Source: Henningerozyma blattae CBS 6284
Lineage: Eukaryota > Ascomycota > Saccharomycetes > Saccharomycetales > Saccharomycetaceae
Assembly: GCF_000315915.1 (NCBI RefSeq)
Contig: NC_020185.1
Location: forward strand, 1,364,001 to 1,428,000
Reading direction: 5' to 3'
DNA: 64,000 bases
Numbering within the stretch: the stretch's first letter is position 1; the number at the start of each line of letters is the position of its first letter. The notes beneath the pieces were generated by a model that was not told where the DNA came from, did no database searches, and saw nothing but the letters and a program-made list of their open reading frames with translations. A program made the translations under genes and the position numbers. Below are positions 38,744 to 48,079 of the stretch, in pieces.

Positions 38744-39961
38744 CTAGAACCCTCGCTGTGCTAGGTCAGATGTCACTTTCAAATAGAATTGTAAAGTATC
38801 AATCTTTTGATTTTGTACAACATTAGACTCTGGTGAATTTTTTTGGAGAGTGACCCTAATATCTTGTGGAACGTTATTTTGCCAGTTAATCACATCCAAA
38901 TGATCCATATCTTTCAAAGTGCCTTCATATCGTCCCCACTTGCTACTATTAACTGTGACCATCCCGTCATTTAATTGTCCGTTAGATAATTCATTAATGA
39001 TCTTCCAAGAGGGGTAAAATACGTTGTACCATGCAGGCTTGAAATAGCAACCATATGAATAATATGCAACATTAGGATCATTTGGTGTGATATTATTAAA
39101 ATATTTCATATAATATGTAGTCAATTGATAAAAACATAGTGGTAAGATGTCTGTATTATTTTTTGTAAACGGAGTAGCGTTATGAAGATCATGGAATAAT
39201 TGAACTACGTAGTCAGCCATTTCTGAACCATGATGAGGTGTAGCAATAGTTGTCAATGAAGCTACCTGAAACTTCTTACTTGGAATATTGGATATCATAT
39301 ACCTTGAATCAATACCACCCATTGAATGAGCAATTAAATTCACTTTAATTTTTGAATTTTCATTAGTAAGGTCTTTTTGATTTTCCATATGTATGCTTTG
39401 TTTTGCTTTTCTTTTCTTTAATTTTTCTACTTCATGATCAATATATTTACTTAAAGTTGAGCCTCTTTCTTCAATACTTCCAAAAGGTGGAACTTTTGCT
39501 GTTAAAACTGTACAACCATTTTTTTTCAAAAATGTTTTGATTCCAATCCAATATTCTATTTCTAAAAACCCTTTCTCATAAATACTATCTTCTTGGAGAT
39601 CATCATTCTCCATAAAATGATCTGACATATTACTTTGGATACTATAATTAACTATTCTTGTTAGTTGGGCTATTGAAGGTATCAGGATTAATTTATCAAA
39701 CCCTGATAATCCATGACAGAAAACTATTGGATATTTTGGTGGTGTATAATCCTTTAAAGTAGAGAAGTTTTCAAATGTATATTCTATTGGGGTTTCAGAT
39801 GATTTTTCGACATCAAGATTAGAATTTAAAGAAGCATTACTCTCAAGGTTATAACTTTTAACATCATGTAAACACCTTTCTGATATATCATTAAGAGATT
39901 CTTTTGATTCGTCATCATTATTCGCTTTTGACTTGAATATATGAAAATTTGGAAACCACAT
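38744..39961 (-). CDS. TGL2: Mitochondrial triacylglycerol lipase Tgl2
   Basis: 405 residues versus 326 in S. cerevisiae; the extra length is in a Ser/Asn-rich N-terminus (1-60) and a Lys-rich insert near 185-205. Tgl2 is an alpha/beta-hydrolase active on tri- and diacylglycerols with short chains and is reported in mitochondria. The conserved core begins at TPPKYPIVFCHGLSGFDKL (about 73-91), with the oxyanion-type HGLSGF. The nucleophile elbow is AHSMGG (Ser near residue 215), followed by TIATPHHGSEMADYVVQLF. The C-terminal part has NDGMVTVNSSKWGRYEGTLKDMDHLDVINW, with the likely catalytic His in DHLD. In S. cerevisiae TGL2 is YDR058C, not next to SIP3. Confidence 0.94.
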   Translation of the reverse strand: MWFPNFHIFKSKANNDDESKESLNDISERCLHDVKSYNLESNASLNSNLDVEKSSETPIEYTFENFSTLKDYTPPKYPIVFCHGLSGFDKLILIPSIAQLTRIVNYSIQSNMSDHFMENDDLQEDSIYEKGFLEIEYWIGIKTFLKKNGCTVLTAKVPPFGSIEERGSTLSKYIDHEVEKLKKRKAKQSIHMENQKDLTNENSKIKVNLIAHSMGGIDSRYMISNIPSKKFQVASLTTIATPHHGSEMADYVVQLFHDLHNATPFTKNNTDILPLCFYQLTTYYMKYFNNITPNDPNVAYYSYGCYFKPAWYNVFYPSWKIINELSNGQLNDGMVTVNSSKWGRYEGTLKDMDHLDVINWQNNVPQDIRVTLQKNSPESNVVQNQKIDTLQFYLKVTSDLAQRGF

Positions 39962-40654
39962 CTTATACCTTTTTTAGACTATTTTATATGGGTTCATATG
40001 ATTTAATCGTTTATTAAAATGCTTTATATGACATTTTTTATAATATTTTTTAAGATTTTTATTTGATCTTATTAGAGTTAAAAGGGTTTCGAAATTATAG
40101 ATTTAACAAATATAAAAAGCGTAAAAAATTACAGCATTAAAATATTATTAAAGCATGGTAAAAAAATTTTTTTTTAATCGCCAACGAAAAGTATTACAAG
40201 TAAGAAATGATTTTTGATATTATTTAAGCAAATTCCACTAATATTAATGGATTTTTACTCGAACATTTTAAAAGAGTTTGCTCAAACTATCTGATATTTT
40301 GAAATGGTATCTCTACCCTATAGGCAATTTTACTTTCTCATATAAAAAAGACAAAGGTATTGAAATTTTATTAATAATATAGTGTTGTGTTTCTATATTG
40401 TAAAAACGTTTTCAGTTTTATAGTCTTATAATATAATATTTAAACATATCCAACACCAACTATCAGAGAACTGATATTTTCTTTGGAATAATAAGCTTTG
40501 ATCAATTAATCTACAATTTTTTACAAAAAGTAGCATTAAATGTAATTACTGAACTACTCGTATCAAAAGTAATATATCCTTAATACATATCTATCATAAA
40601 ATTCTTGAATCTGACTCTAACACATTCTTTCTATCTTTAAACGAACTATTTTAG

Positions 40655-40670
40655 AAAAAAAAAAAAAAAA
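40655..40670 (+). repeat. Poly(A) run, 16 bases
   Basis: Uninterrupted A16 between TGL2 and COQ6; probably nucleosome-disfavouring. Confidence 0.7.
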
Positions 40671-40750
40671 GTAAAAGCAAACGATTAATTTTATTTCTCA
40701 GTATTAATTCTTCTTTTGTTATTAAAAAATAGAAATTTCGTAAACTGAAG

Positions 40751-40758
40751 TATATACA
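40751..40758 (-). promoter_or_regulatory. Puf3-type core site in COQ6 3' UTR
   Basis: The mRNA strand reads TGTATATA, the Puf3 core, about 104 nt after the COQ6 stop codon. It lacks the favoured C two bases upstream. Puf3 binds many mRNAs for mitochondrial proteins. Confidence 0.35.
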
Positions 40759-40861
40759 TATAAAGAAGAGAAGAGAATCATGGAGAAAAAAAATTTATAT
40801 ATATAGGTAATATAGATAGGAAAGAAATCGTAAACGCATATAGGATTGGATGAGTTGTTTA

Positions 40862-42292
40862 TTAATATTTACCTGAATAACTTAACGTGCCGGAAATATA
40901 ATCCTTAATAGGACCTATTTGATTAATAATATTAGCACCTAAAGTTCTCATACCAACAATTGGAGGGAATGTATTTGAATAAATTTTATGACAATTATCA
41001 GCCAAGCTTAATAACTTACAATTAATTGGATATCTTTCCGACCAGAAAGGCTCTAAGGCAAATAATGAACCCACGTCCAAACCTCTATCGGTGGCAGATT
41101 CTAATGCTCTTACCAGGGCATCAGTATCACAAAGACCCATATTCAAACCTTGACCTGCTAAAGGATGAGTAGCATGAGCCGCATCCCCCAATAGAGCAAT
41201 ACGTTCTTGACAATAAGTATCTGCATGGAATAACTTCAATGGGAATTTAGCTCTTGTATGATCTAAAACATCCGTAATTGGTGGTGGATAAATATCATCG
41301 GCCATTGATTCATCAGACAATGAAGCTAATATTTGATTAGTTCTAAATTGAACATCTTCTTTCAATTCTGTAGTAGTCATTTTACCATTCATCAATTGAT
41401 TGTAATAATATTTCATATCTACATCTTCTAATACAAATGCAGCATTAACTAACTCAGTAAATTGTTCCACTGGGATCGATGTTAATAATTTAGCTAATTC
41501 ATTAGTAGTGGACCAAACAAGGGTAGCATTATCACCTGGCAAAGGTAAATGAGCAATAGGACCTGTTGGCAGGAATCTTTGCCAACCTCTAATTTTCAAA
41601 GGTTCCATATCTAATTTCATTGTAGCCACCACAGCAGATTTATTATAAAACCAACCTTGTGAAAGTATACCGGAGAATGTTTTCACTCTTGAATTAAACC
41701 CATCTGCACCAATTAACAATCTAGTCTTGTAAGTTTCACCATTATCCAAACTCACAAGAATCCAAGAACTGGCATCTTCGGGATCAGAATATTTAATATC
41801 CACGACTTTGGTTTTATCCAATAAATTGAACCCTGAAGGTTTCAATTGATTGATTCGATTTAAAAGAGACGATTGAACGTTTAAAATTTCCACCATCCAG
41901 GCCATTCCTGGCCTTTCCATATCAATTAGTCCCTTAGAAACACCATCAGTAACACATATCCCATCATAACTCATAATACGGTCCTTTCTTAGTGTAGCCC
42001 CTAATTTATCTTCGATGAATTCTCTTGTTGGATGTGTCACAGAAACAACACGATTGGTATAAAAATCAGGTGGGTTATCATAGAATGGGGCAACTTTCCC
42101 TTTTATATCCCCACCATCAACCAAGACAGTATTCAAATGCTTTAATTTTGATGAAGTTTTTATCCCTGTAGCTAAACCCAGACCAGCTGGACCACCTCCA
42201 ACAATAAAAACATCTGTCAATTTAGGTGACTTCGAGGCTGATGTGGCCATATGCCTGACCAGCTTGAACGCTGTATTATATGATTTCAACAT
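40862..42292 (-). CDS. COQ6: Coenzyme Q biosynthesis flavin monooxygenase Coq6
   Basis: 476 residues; S. cerevisiae Coq6 has 479. Coq6 is a mitochondrial FAD-dependent monooxygenase that adds the C5 hydroxyl (and handles the C4 position from pABA) in ubiquinone synthesis, within the CoQ synthome on the matrix side of the inner membrane. Residues 1-24 look like a presequence (basic, hydroxylated, acid-free). The FAD-binding GGGPAG is at 32-37 in VFIVGGGPAGLGLATG. A second motif is LIGADGFNSRVK (about 195-206), and the UbiH-type GDAAHATHPLAGQGLNMGLCD lies near 373-393. FOL1 is divergent from it. In S. cerevisiae COQ6 is YGR255C, so its place here is non-syntenic. Confidence 0.95.
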   Translation of the reverse strand: MLKSYNTAFKLVRHMATSASKSPKLTDVFIVGGGPAGLGLATGIKTSSKLKHLNTVLVDGGDIKGKVAPFYDNPPDFYTNRVVSVTHPTREFIEDKLGATLRKDRIMSYDGICVTDGVSKGLIDMERPGMAWMVEILNVQSSLLNRINQLKPSGFNLLDKTKVVDIKYSDPEDASSWILVSLDNGETYKTRLLIGADGFNSRVKTFSGILSQGWFYNKSAVVATMKLDMEPLKIRGWQRFLPTGPIAHLPLPGDNATLVWSTTNELAKLLTSIPVEQFTELVNAAFVLEDVDMKYYYNQLMNGKMTTTELKEDVQFRTNQILASLSDESMADDIYPPPITDVLDHTRAKFPLKLFHADTYCQERIALLGDAAHATHPLAGQGLNMGLCDTDALVRALESATDRGLDVGSLFALEPFWSERYPINCKLLSLADNCHKIYSNTFPPIVGMRTLGANIINQIGPIKDYISGTLSYSGKY

Positions 42293-42950
42293 TGCTGTTT
42301 AAGCATATATGGAACAGTATTCAATTCTAATTTTCAATTCCAATTTTAATCTTTTATTTTTACCTATAAATATATATATTATATATAAATATATTTTTCA
42401 AGGCTTTAATCACATTCTCCATATCCGAAATTGTTCGCAATACACATTCTCTCTCGGAAAAACAAGCTTAATATAGTAAAATATATCACGTGGAAACACA
42501 AAGCTAAAAACATACAAAAAATATATAGATTTCAAATTAACGAAAGTAGTTTATTAGTATTCATTTAATTCTTTTATACTTTGCCCTCTCTTTATCTTTT
42601 TTTCCATATTTTACTTTATCTTTTTAATTTTTTTTATTTCTAACTAAAGAAAAATTAGATCTGTTTCCAGATTGTGGAAAAATCTAATAGCGAGATAACG
42701 TGAAATTCCATGCCCGAAACAGTAACAAGCTCCAGTCGTTGAAACTTTTAGATAGGCCCACATTTGTCAATCCAGAAGCTCATCTCATCGAGTCATTTTG
42801 CTTTCCAAAAAACTAGAGTAGTAGGTAGAGTCAAGTTCAGTTTAAGCTGTGATCACATTTCTTATCTTTTACCTTACCTTCTTCACTTCAGATCGACGTA
42901 TCTACACAAGCAACGCTATTTAAGCGTATGGGTTGTTATCTCTACGCCAG
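42293..42950. other. Divergent promoter region COQ6 / FOL1
   Basis: 658 bp. It contains a Cbf1-type E box (42485-42492), an imperfect inverted repeat (TTAGAT/TTTCC arms, 42655-42687) and a near-Gcn4 CGAGTCAT near 42789 on the FOL1 side. The FOL1 frame is open from TTG at 42933 but the first ATG is at 42951. Confidence 0.5.
42485..42492. promoter_or_regulatory. Cbf1-type site ATCACGTG before COQ6
   Basis: Exact RTCACGTG. Cbf1 binds this both at centromeres and in promoters of sulfur and respiratory genes. No CDEIII-like TTCCGAA sequence lies at a suitable distance, so a promoter role (193 bp from COQ6) is favoured. Confidence 0.4.
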
Positions 42951-45407
42951 ATGTCGCTGCTTAGGTTCGTAACTTCTGCACTATCAAGATACAGTATTCC
43001 TTCATCTAGAGTTCTTTATAAGAATAACATGACTAGAGCCATCTCTATGATGTCGCGATTGAATTCTGGTATTCCAAATGTAGACCGAGTGCATATCGAT
43101 AAGTTACGCATTCAATCGATTGTTGGTCCTGATGCATGGGGCAATAATAGTCCACAGGATTGTCAAGTGTCTTTAGAGATGAAGACTGATTTCTCTCGTG
43201 CATCAATAAATGATGATTTAGATTATTCATTGAATTATGCTACCATTTCTAATGATATTACCAAATTTACCAATGCTGAGAAAACTAACTGGTTGAATAT
43301 TGGTAATTTAGCAAGACAAATTTCTCAATATGTCATTAACAAGTATCCAACTATTCAAAATTTGAAATTGAATGTTAATAGTCAAAATTTGCATATTAGA
43401 TGCAATGACGTCACTTGTTCAATTGATACCAATTTGACCACTCAATATGATTTTATTGAATTGAGTAATATTAAATTATTGACTTTAATTGGTATTTTTG
43501 ATTTTGAAAGATTGCAGAAACAATATATTGATTTAAAGATCACTTTACCATGGCCCAAGAATGTTGATGAACGCTCATTTCCGCCAATTAATGAAATTAT
43601 TAATGATTGTGTAGAATGTGTAGAAAATTCTACATTTTTAACTGTGGAAGCTTTGGTAAATGAAGTTATGTCCACTGTGATATCAAATGAATATTATTCT
43701 AGTTTAAACACTGAGGTTACTTTACCCATTGATATTAAAGTAATTAAATTGAATGCTATTACTGCTACTGATGGTGTTGGTGTAAGTTGCAAGAGGTTTA
43801 TTAATTCAAACATAGTTACTCAATCTTCTCCTACCTCTAGTTTAAATTTAGCCTTTCTTGCCTTTGGTTCTAATATAGATGATAGATTTGATTATGTTAA
43901 ACAAGCGCTAGATCTTTTAGATAAAAATCCAGATATCAAAATCCTTGATGTTTCATCAATTTTTGAAAGTGAACCAAAATATTTCGTAGACCAAGACCCC
44001 TTTATGAATGGTGTAGTAAAGATTAATACAAGATTACCTCCATCAGAACTTTTGAAAGTTTGTAAAGATATCGAATACAATCAACTGAAACGTGTTAAAG
44101 AATTTGATAATGGTCCACGCTCTATCGACTTGGATATTATATTATATTTTGATAATAATAATCAACCAGTTATTATGAATGAGTCGGAATTAATTATCCC
44201 ACATCCAAGAATGCTCGAAAGAACTTTTGTATTAGAACCATTGGTAGAATTAATACCTCCAACATTAAAACATCCAATAACACAACAACCAATACTATCT
44301 TATTTGAATTTGATATATTCCAAGAAAAACGAAATGGATCTTTTATGGAAATTGATACCGTTACCAACTCTCGCTAGTGGCAAACCAAGATTTTTAAGAT
44401 TCATGAATAAGATTAGTCGAGATGCATGTAGAAAGACTGTATCACCAACATATTTAATGGGTATCTTAAACACGACTCCGGATTCCTTTTCTGATGGGAA
44501 AACTAACAATTATAAAAATATCAATAAACAGCTGCTGAAAGTGCATGAATTTGTTCAAGATTCACTTACATTACATGATAATATAATTATTGATATTGGT
44601 GGATGCTCTACTAGACCTAATAGCATTCAAGCCCCCATAGAAGAAGAAATTGATCGTACCATTGAATTGATTCATAGAATTAGACAAGATACCACGCTAC
44701 CTCAAGATAAAATCATTCTCTCAATTGATACTTATAGATCGATTGTGGCAAAAAAAGCTATTGAAGCAGGTGTGGATATCATCAATGATATTTCTGGAGG
44801 TACTTTTGATCCAGATATGTTTAGTGTAGTAAGTAAATATGCAAACATTGCTTATATTCTATCTCATATCCGTGGCGATATCAATACGATGAATAAAATG
44901 TCTAATTACTCTAATACGTCATCATTATCATCCTCATCATCAAAAGTAAAAGATAATACAATGAAGGAATATTTATTTGATAAGAAATCTTCCAGCCATG
45001 ACTTCATTAAAACCATAGGCTATGAAATGTCAAAATTTTACCATGAAGCCATCGGAGTTCATAAGTTAAGACGTTGGCAAATAATTCTTGACCCAGGTCT
45101 AGGCTTTGCTAAGAATGGCCAAGTCAACGTTCAACTAATCAGACAAACTCATGCTCTCAAACATTACTCTAGAGGGAACTTACAAGAATTCATCAATTTC
45201 CGCAATCTTCCCATTCTTTTAGGTCCCTCTCGTAAGAAATTTATCGGTCACATTATTCAAGAAGATGATGCCAAGAAGAGAGATTTTGCAACTGGGACTG
45301 TTGTTTCTGCCTGTATAGGATTTGGCGCAGATATAGTACGGATTCATAATGTTCGCGATAACTCACAGGGTATTAAAATGGCCGATGCTCTATATAAAGA
45401 GTTTTGA
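42951..45407 (+). CDS. FOL1: Trifunctional folate synthesis enzyme (DHNA aldolase-HPPK-DHPS)
   Basis: 818 residues; S. cerevisiae Fol1 has 824. One polypeptide carries three consecutive steps of folate synthesis: dihydroneopterin aldolase (two FolB-like repeats, about 40-280), 6-hydroxymethyl-dihydropterin pyrophosphokinase (about 295-455; LAFGSNIDDR, FESEPKYFVDQDPFMNGVVK, GPRSIDLDIILY) and dihydropteroate synthase (about 490-815; GILNTTPDSFSDG, DIGGCSTRP, IDTYRSIVAKKA, LGPSRKKFIG). DHPS is the sulfonamide target. The N-terminus is basic and Ser-rich, fitting import into mitochondria, where yeast Fol1 resides. The ATG at 42951 is the first in frame. A Ser-rich insert (SSLSSSSSK) interrupts the DHPS part. 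Confidence 0.95.
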   Translation: MSLLRFVTSALSRYSIPSSRVLYKNNMTRAISMMSRLNSGIPNVDRVHIDKLRIQSIVGPDAWGNNSPQDCQVSLEMKTDFSRASINDDLDYSLNYATISNDITKFTNAEKTNWLNIGNLARQISQYVINKYPTIQNLKLNVNSQNLHIRCNDVTCSIDTNLTTQYDFIELSNIKLLTLIGIFDFERLQKQYIDLKITLPWPKNVDERSFPPINEIINDCVECVENSTFLTVEALVNEVMSTVISNEYYSSLNTEVTLPIDIKVIKLNAITATDGVGVSCKRFINSNIVTQSSPTSSLNLAFLAFGSNIDDRFDYVKQALDLLDKNPDIKILDVSSIFESEPKYFVDQDPFMNGVVKINTRLPPSELLKVCKDIEYNQLKRVKEFDNGPRSIDLDIILYFDNNNQPVIMNESELIIPHPRMLERTFVLEPLVELIPPTLKHPITQQPILSYLNLIYSKKNEMDLLWKLIPLPTLASGKPRFLRFMNKISRDACRKTVSPTYLMGILNTTPDSFSDGKTNNYKNINKQLLKVHEFVQDSLTLHDNIIIDIGGCSTRPNSIQAPIEEEIDRTIELIHRIRQDTTLPQDKIILSIDTYRSIVAKKAIEAGVDIINDISGGTFDPDMFSVVSKYANIAYILSHIRGDINTMNKMSNYSNTSSLSSSSSKVKDNTMKEYLFDKKSSSHDFIKTIGYEMSKFYHEAIGVHKLRRWQIILDPGLGFAKNGQVNVQLIRQTHALKHYSRGNLQEFINFRNLPILLGPSRKKFIGHIIQEDDAKKRDFATGTVVSACIGFGADIVRIHNVRDNSQGIKMADALYKEF

Positions 45408-45776
45408 AAAAAATTCTTGAAATAACCTTGAAAGATTTCTGGAAACAGGCAAGGTTAGCTAAATAGATATTTGTATTTACCTATATATATATATATATAT
45501 TAATATATACATATTTATTGATATACAAAGGCATATATAGTTAATAGATGTATTCATTAGAGTAGGTACCCTTTTTGGGAAACAGCTCAAAGGGTTGGTT
45601 ATTAAACAGGTTAGAAAAGTTTATTTAGCCGGGATATCTTAAACAAGTTAAAATACATTAGATATTTGAATAGTTAGGTAGTTAGTTAATTAGATATAGA
45701 AGGGTCTACATGGTGCAGGACAAGGGGCCTACACGGCATACACCGACGTTATATAGATAGTTACAGCAACACCCCA
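45408..45776. other. Convergent 3' region FOL1 / GIS2
   Basis: 369 bp with a TA dinucleotide run at 45482-45500 and, on the GIS2 side, an imperfect repeat GGGYCTACAYGG at 45702-45713 and 45725-45736 in the GIS2 3' UTR. Confidence 0.5.
45482..45500. repeat. TA dinucleotide repeat
   Basis: About nine and a half TA units; simple repeat in the 3' flank of FOL1. Confidence 0.7.
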
Positions 45777-46298
45777 CTAGTCCTTACTTGGACAGTCTCT
45801 AGAGATATGACCAGACTCACCACAAGCGTAACACACTCTGTCGTTAGAAGCACCACCAGACATACCGCTTGCAGGACAGTCACGAGCCAAGTGGCCAAAC
45901 TTACCACAAGAGTAACATTTGGATTCGCTTTGCAAACAGTCACGGGCCATATGGTTTGGTCCACCACATTTGTAGCAGGAGACACGGGAACCACCAGCAC
46001 CCCCACGGTTATTGTGGAATCTACCACCACGTCTACCGTTGGAGTTACCAGAAGGACAGTCACGGGACATATGGCCAGTTTCCCCACACGAGTAACAACG
46101 TTGAGCAGTACATTCAGAACGGACATGACCAGTTTCACCACAAGCGTAACACTGTTTAAATTCAGCAGTTCTTTCCATGGTACATTCGGATTGTAAATGA
46201 CCTGGTTGGTTACAGTTATAACATAATTTCTCACTTTCACAGTCGTCAGCTAGATGACCTATCTTCCCACACACGTAACAAGCTTTTTGAGAGTTCAT
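45777..46298 (-). CDS. GIS2: CCHC zinc-knuckle translational activator Gis2 (CNBP family)
   Basis: 173 residues with seven CX2CX4HX4C zinc knuckles, the number found in S. cerevisiae Gis2 (153 residues). Gis2, the yeast counterpart of human CNBP/ZNF9, binds mRNA and ribosomes, promotes translation of some mRNAs and enters P bodies and stress granules. Knuckles start CYVCGKIGHLADDC, CYNCNQPGHLQSEC, CYACGETGHVRSEC, CYSCGETGHMSRDC, CYKCGGPNHMARDC, CYSCGKFGHLARDC and CYACGESGHISRDC. A Gly/Arg/Asn-rich linker with RGG-like content lies between the fourth and fifth, as in CNBP. The extra length is in linkers. The knuckle periodicity creates long spurious open frames on both strands, which are ignored. 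Confidence 0.97.
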   Translation of the reverse strand: MNSQKACYVCGKIGHLADDCESEKLCYNCNQPGHLQSECTMERTAEFKQCYACGETGHVRSECTAQRCYSCGETGHMSRDCPSGNSNGRRGGRFHNNRGGAGGSRVSCYKCGGPNHMARDCLQSESKCYSCGKFGHLARDCPASGMSGGASNDRVCYACGESGHISRDCPSKD

Positions 46299-46483
46299 TG
46301 TTTCTTTCTTCGGAGATCTTTACCTTACTACCTTTTTGTATAAGTATATAAATCGATCTTGAAACTCATTAGGGCTTCTTCTTAATTCATTAAATTTCTT
46401 AATTAAAGCCATTACTATCAATTTTGCAAAGTAATTAATTGCTTAATTGAAACGAGCGCCAATTGGAAAAAAAAATGCCGGAA

Positions 46484-46491
46484 TTACCCGG
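46484..46491. promoter_or_regulatory. Reb1 site before GIS2
   Basis: Exact TTACCCGG inside a short GCCGG/CCGGC dyad (46478-46492), 186 bp upstream of the GIS2 ATG. Reb1 sites at this distance usually form the nucleosome-free promoter region. Confidence 0.6.
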
Positions 46492-46492
46492 C

Positions 46493-46523
46493 TTATTCGT
46501 GTGGGGTCACTCCACACGAATAA
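46493..46523. repeat. Perfect 12-bp inverted repeat in GIS2 promoter
   Basis: Arms TTATTCGTGTGG (46493-46504) and CCACACGAATAA (46512-46523) are exact reverse complements around a 7-base spacer GGTCACT. It directly follows the Reb1 site. It could be a dimer-binding site or a stem-loop in RNA read through from RTC4. No known factor is recognised. Confidence 0.75.
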
Positions 46524-46633
46524 AGGTCTCTAATTATTAAATTAATTGCACAATACTGTCATTACTGTTAAATCCATTGTTTATGAATATTTATATTGGT
46601 ATAATATATAGATGTTACAATTGGTTATGCCTG

Positions 46634-47902
46634 TCAACGCCAACATCGACTACCGTACTTTTCATGATCAAGTTTTAGACGCTTCAATTCGTCTATCTCA
46701 GATTGTTCCTCCCATCGTTCTAAAGGGTCTGTGTCTGCCACTATAGAACCAAATTCGATAGTATCTTCAAACAATGTATATGCATCATCGAGAAGATCCA
46801 TCTCGTCCTTTTTTTTATTCTTGGCATAGTGTATATTTTTCTTATTCAGAAATACTTCTTCAAGACACAAATGAATTAATACCTCTGGGGCCAACACGTA
46901 ACGAGAATAGTCAACCACCCCCCACCATTTCACTACCGGTGAGCCACACCGAAGCAGGTCTTGACGTAGTTCTTCTGCTATTAAATCGCCTACCCTCAAT
47001 TGTCTCTTGACACCATAAAAACCAGCTTGGAATTTGGTCATATCAATGCTGGTAAATTCTTCATGAGTTAAAGAGACACGTTTAGAATTTTTAAATACAT
47101 TGATAGCATCACCATAATATTTACTACCACGCTTCCTATCTATAATTTCTTTTGCCACATATATATATGGTTCTACTTTTTCAATTAAATCATCAAGGAA
47201 AAGAACTGGCGGTAGCTGATATAAGGCACCGTTTCTTTTACGTATGAGTAACTTCTGGACATAGGTTTCCCTAGCTGCTTCTTCAACAGCTTCCTCAGCA
47301 GCTTGTTCAAATCGTAATGATGATCTACCTGGAGAAGATGCCAGCTCCCTTTCTTTTTCTTTTGCCTCTTGTTCTTCATCTTCACATTGATTAATCTTGG
47401 CATTTAATGATATCCAAGTAGATATAGTTTCTGTAAGTTCTTTTGTGGTGGATTTTTCTCTTTTTAATTCACATATTTTTTCATCATTTATATTTTGAGT
47501 CAATACAACTTCATTATTATTTTTGGAACGATTCTTAGTTGTTTTGTGTCTTTTTCGTGGTGAAGATGGGATAGACTCTATAATTCCTCTTTCTTCCAAT
47601 TCTTGCATCACAGAACTATCCAAATCGCTTAACTCGATGCTGGCACCAGCATCTAATTGTGAGCTAGGTATACTAATTCTATTGGCATTATTCTTAATAG
47701 TGTTATCATTAAAACGATTAGAAGTCCATCTATTAACCATTATATCGTTATTATTATCATCATCATCATTACCAGAAAAAGTATTATCACTTAAAGGTTC
47801 ATCACTCCTACTACGTGAATATGTACGTTTCATTATTTTAGCATTAATATCTGTATTGTTATAAAATGTTTGATATATTTTTGATTTCCTCGCCATATAC
47901 AT
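46634..47902 (-). CDS. RTC4: Rtc4 family nuclear protein
   Basis: 422 residues; S. cerevisiae Rtc4 (YNL254C) has about 401. Null mutants there suppress cdc13-1, but the biochemical role is unknown. The N-terminal half is disordered and basic/acidic (KRTYSRSRSDEPLSDNTF near 25-42, KRHKTTKNRSKNN near 118-130). The RTC4 domain covers about 195-385: YQLPPVLFLDDLIEKVEPYIYVAKEI, KFQAGFYGVKRQLRVGDLIAEEL, VVKWWGVVDYSRYVLAPEVLIHLCLEE. The start is uncertain: ATGs at 47902, 47896 and 47833 are all in frame, and the last begins the basic stretch. Order GIS2-RTC4-TEX1 matches S. cerevisiae. Confidence 0.9.
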   Translation of the reverse strand: MYMARKSKIYQTFYNNTDINAKIMKRTYSRSRSDEPLSDNTFSGNDDDDNNNDIMVNRWTSNRFNDNTIKNNANRISIPSSQLDAGASIELSDLDSSVMQELEERGIIESIPSSPRKRHKTTKNRSKNNNEVVLTQNINDEKICELKREKSTTKELTETISTWISLNAKINQCEDEEQEAKEKERELASSPGRSSLRFEQAAEEAVEEAARETYVQKLLIRKRNGALYQLPPVLFLDDLIEKVEPYIYVAKEIIDRKRGSKYYGDAINVFKNSKRVSLTHEEFTSIDMTKFQAGFYGVKRQLRVGDLIAEELRQDLLRCGSPVVKWWGVVDYSRYVLAPEVLIHLCLEEVFLNKKNIHYAKNKKKDEMDLLDDAYTLFEDTIEFGSIVADTDPLERWEEQSEIDELKRLKLDHEKYGSRCWR

Positions 47903-47933
47903 TATATTTAATAATTTTTTTCTTTTAGTTCTA

Positions 47934-47951
47934 TTTTTTTTTTTTTTTTTT
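47934..47951 (+). repeat. Poly(T) run, 18 bases
   Basis: Uninterrupted T18 immediately upstream of RTC4; typical nucleosome-excluding tract of a yeast promoter. Confidence 0.7.
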
Positions 47952-48059
47952 ATTTTATTAAAAGTTCAAATGCAAAATTCACAGTATAATACAAAATTAA
48001 TATTAATGATCGTTCAAGTAATGTTTTAGTGTTATTTAACGTAGATTTTTTTGTTTTGT

Positions 48060-48079
48060 TATATATATATATATATATT
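48060..48079. repeat. TA dinucleotide repeat
   Basis: About ten TA units in the TEX1 promoter region; may also serve as TATA-like DNA. Confidence 0.65.

Larger units (their letters stand above)
39962..40861. other. TGL2 promoter / COQ6 3' flank
   Basis: 900 bp of very AT-rich DNA including a 16-A run at 40655-40670. Apart from a Puf3-type site in the COQ6 3' flank nothing functional is recognised. Its length and position at a break in conserved gene order suggest it may hold a decayed gene, but no remnant is readable. Confidence 0.4.
46299..46633. other. GIS2 promoter / RTC4 3' flank
   Basis: 335 bp carrying a Reb1 site and a perfect 12-bp inverted repeat (separate entries), both 185-225 bp upstream of GIS2. 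Confidence 0.5.

Noticed and set aside
42485..42700. Possible point centromere starting from the ATCACGTG (CDEI-like) site
   Set aside because: No CDEIII-like TGNTTTCCGAA sequence is present at a suitable distance in either direction.
45761..46240. Long overlapping open frames on both strands across GIS2 (also 45807-46196 and 45869-46159)
   Set aside because: They arise from the repeated zinc-knuckle codons of GIS2. Their proteins are Val/Thr- or His/Ser-biased and show no domain.
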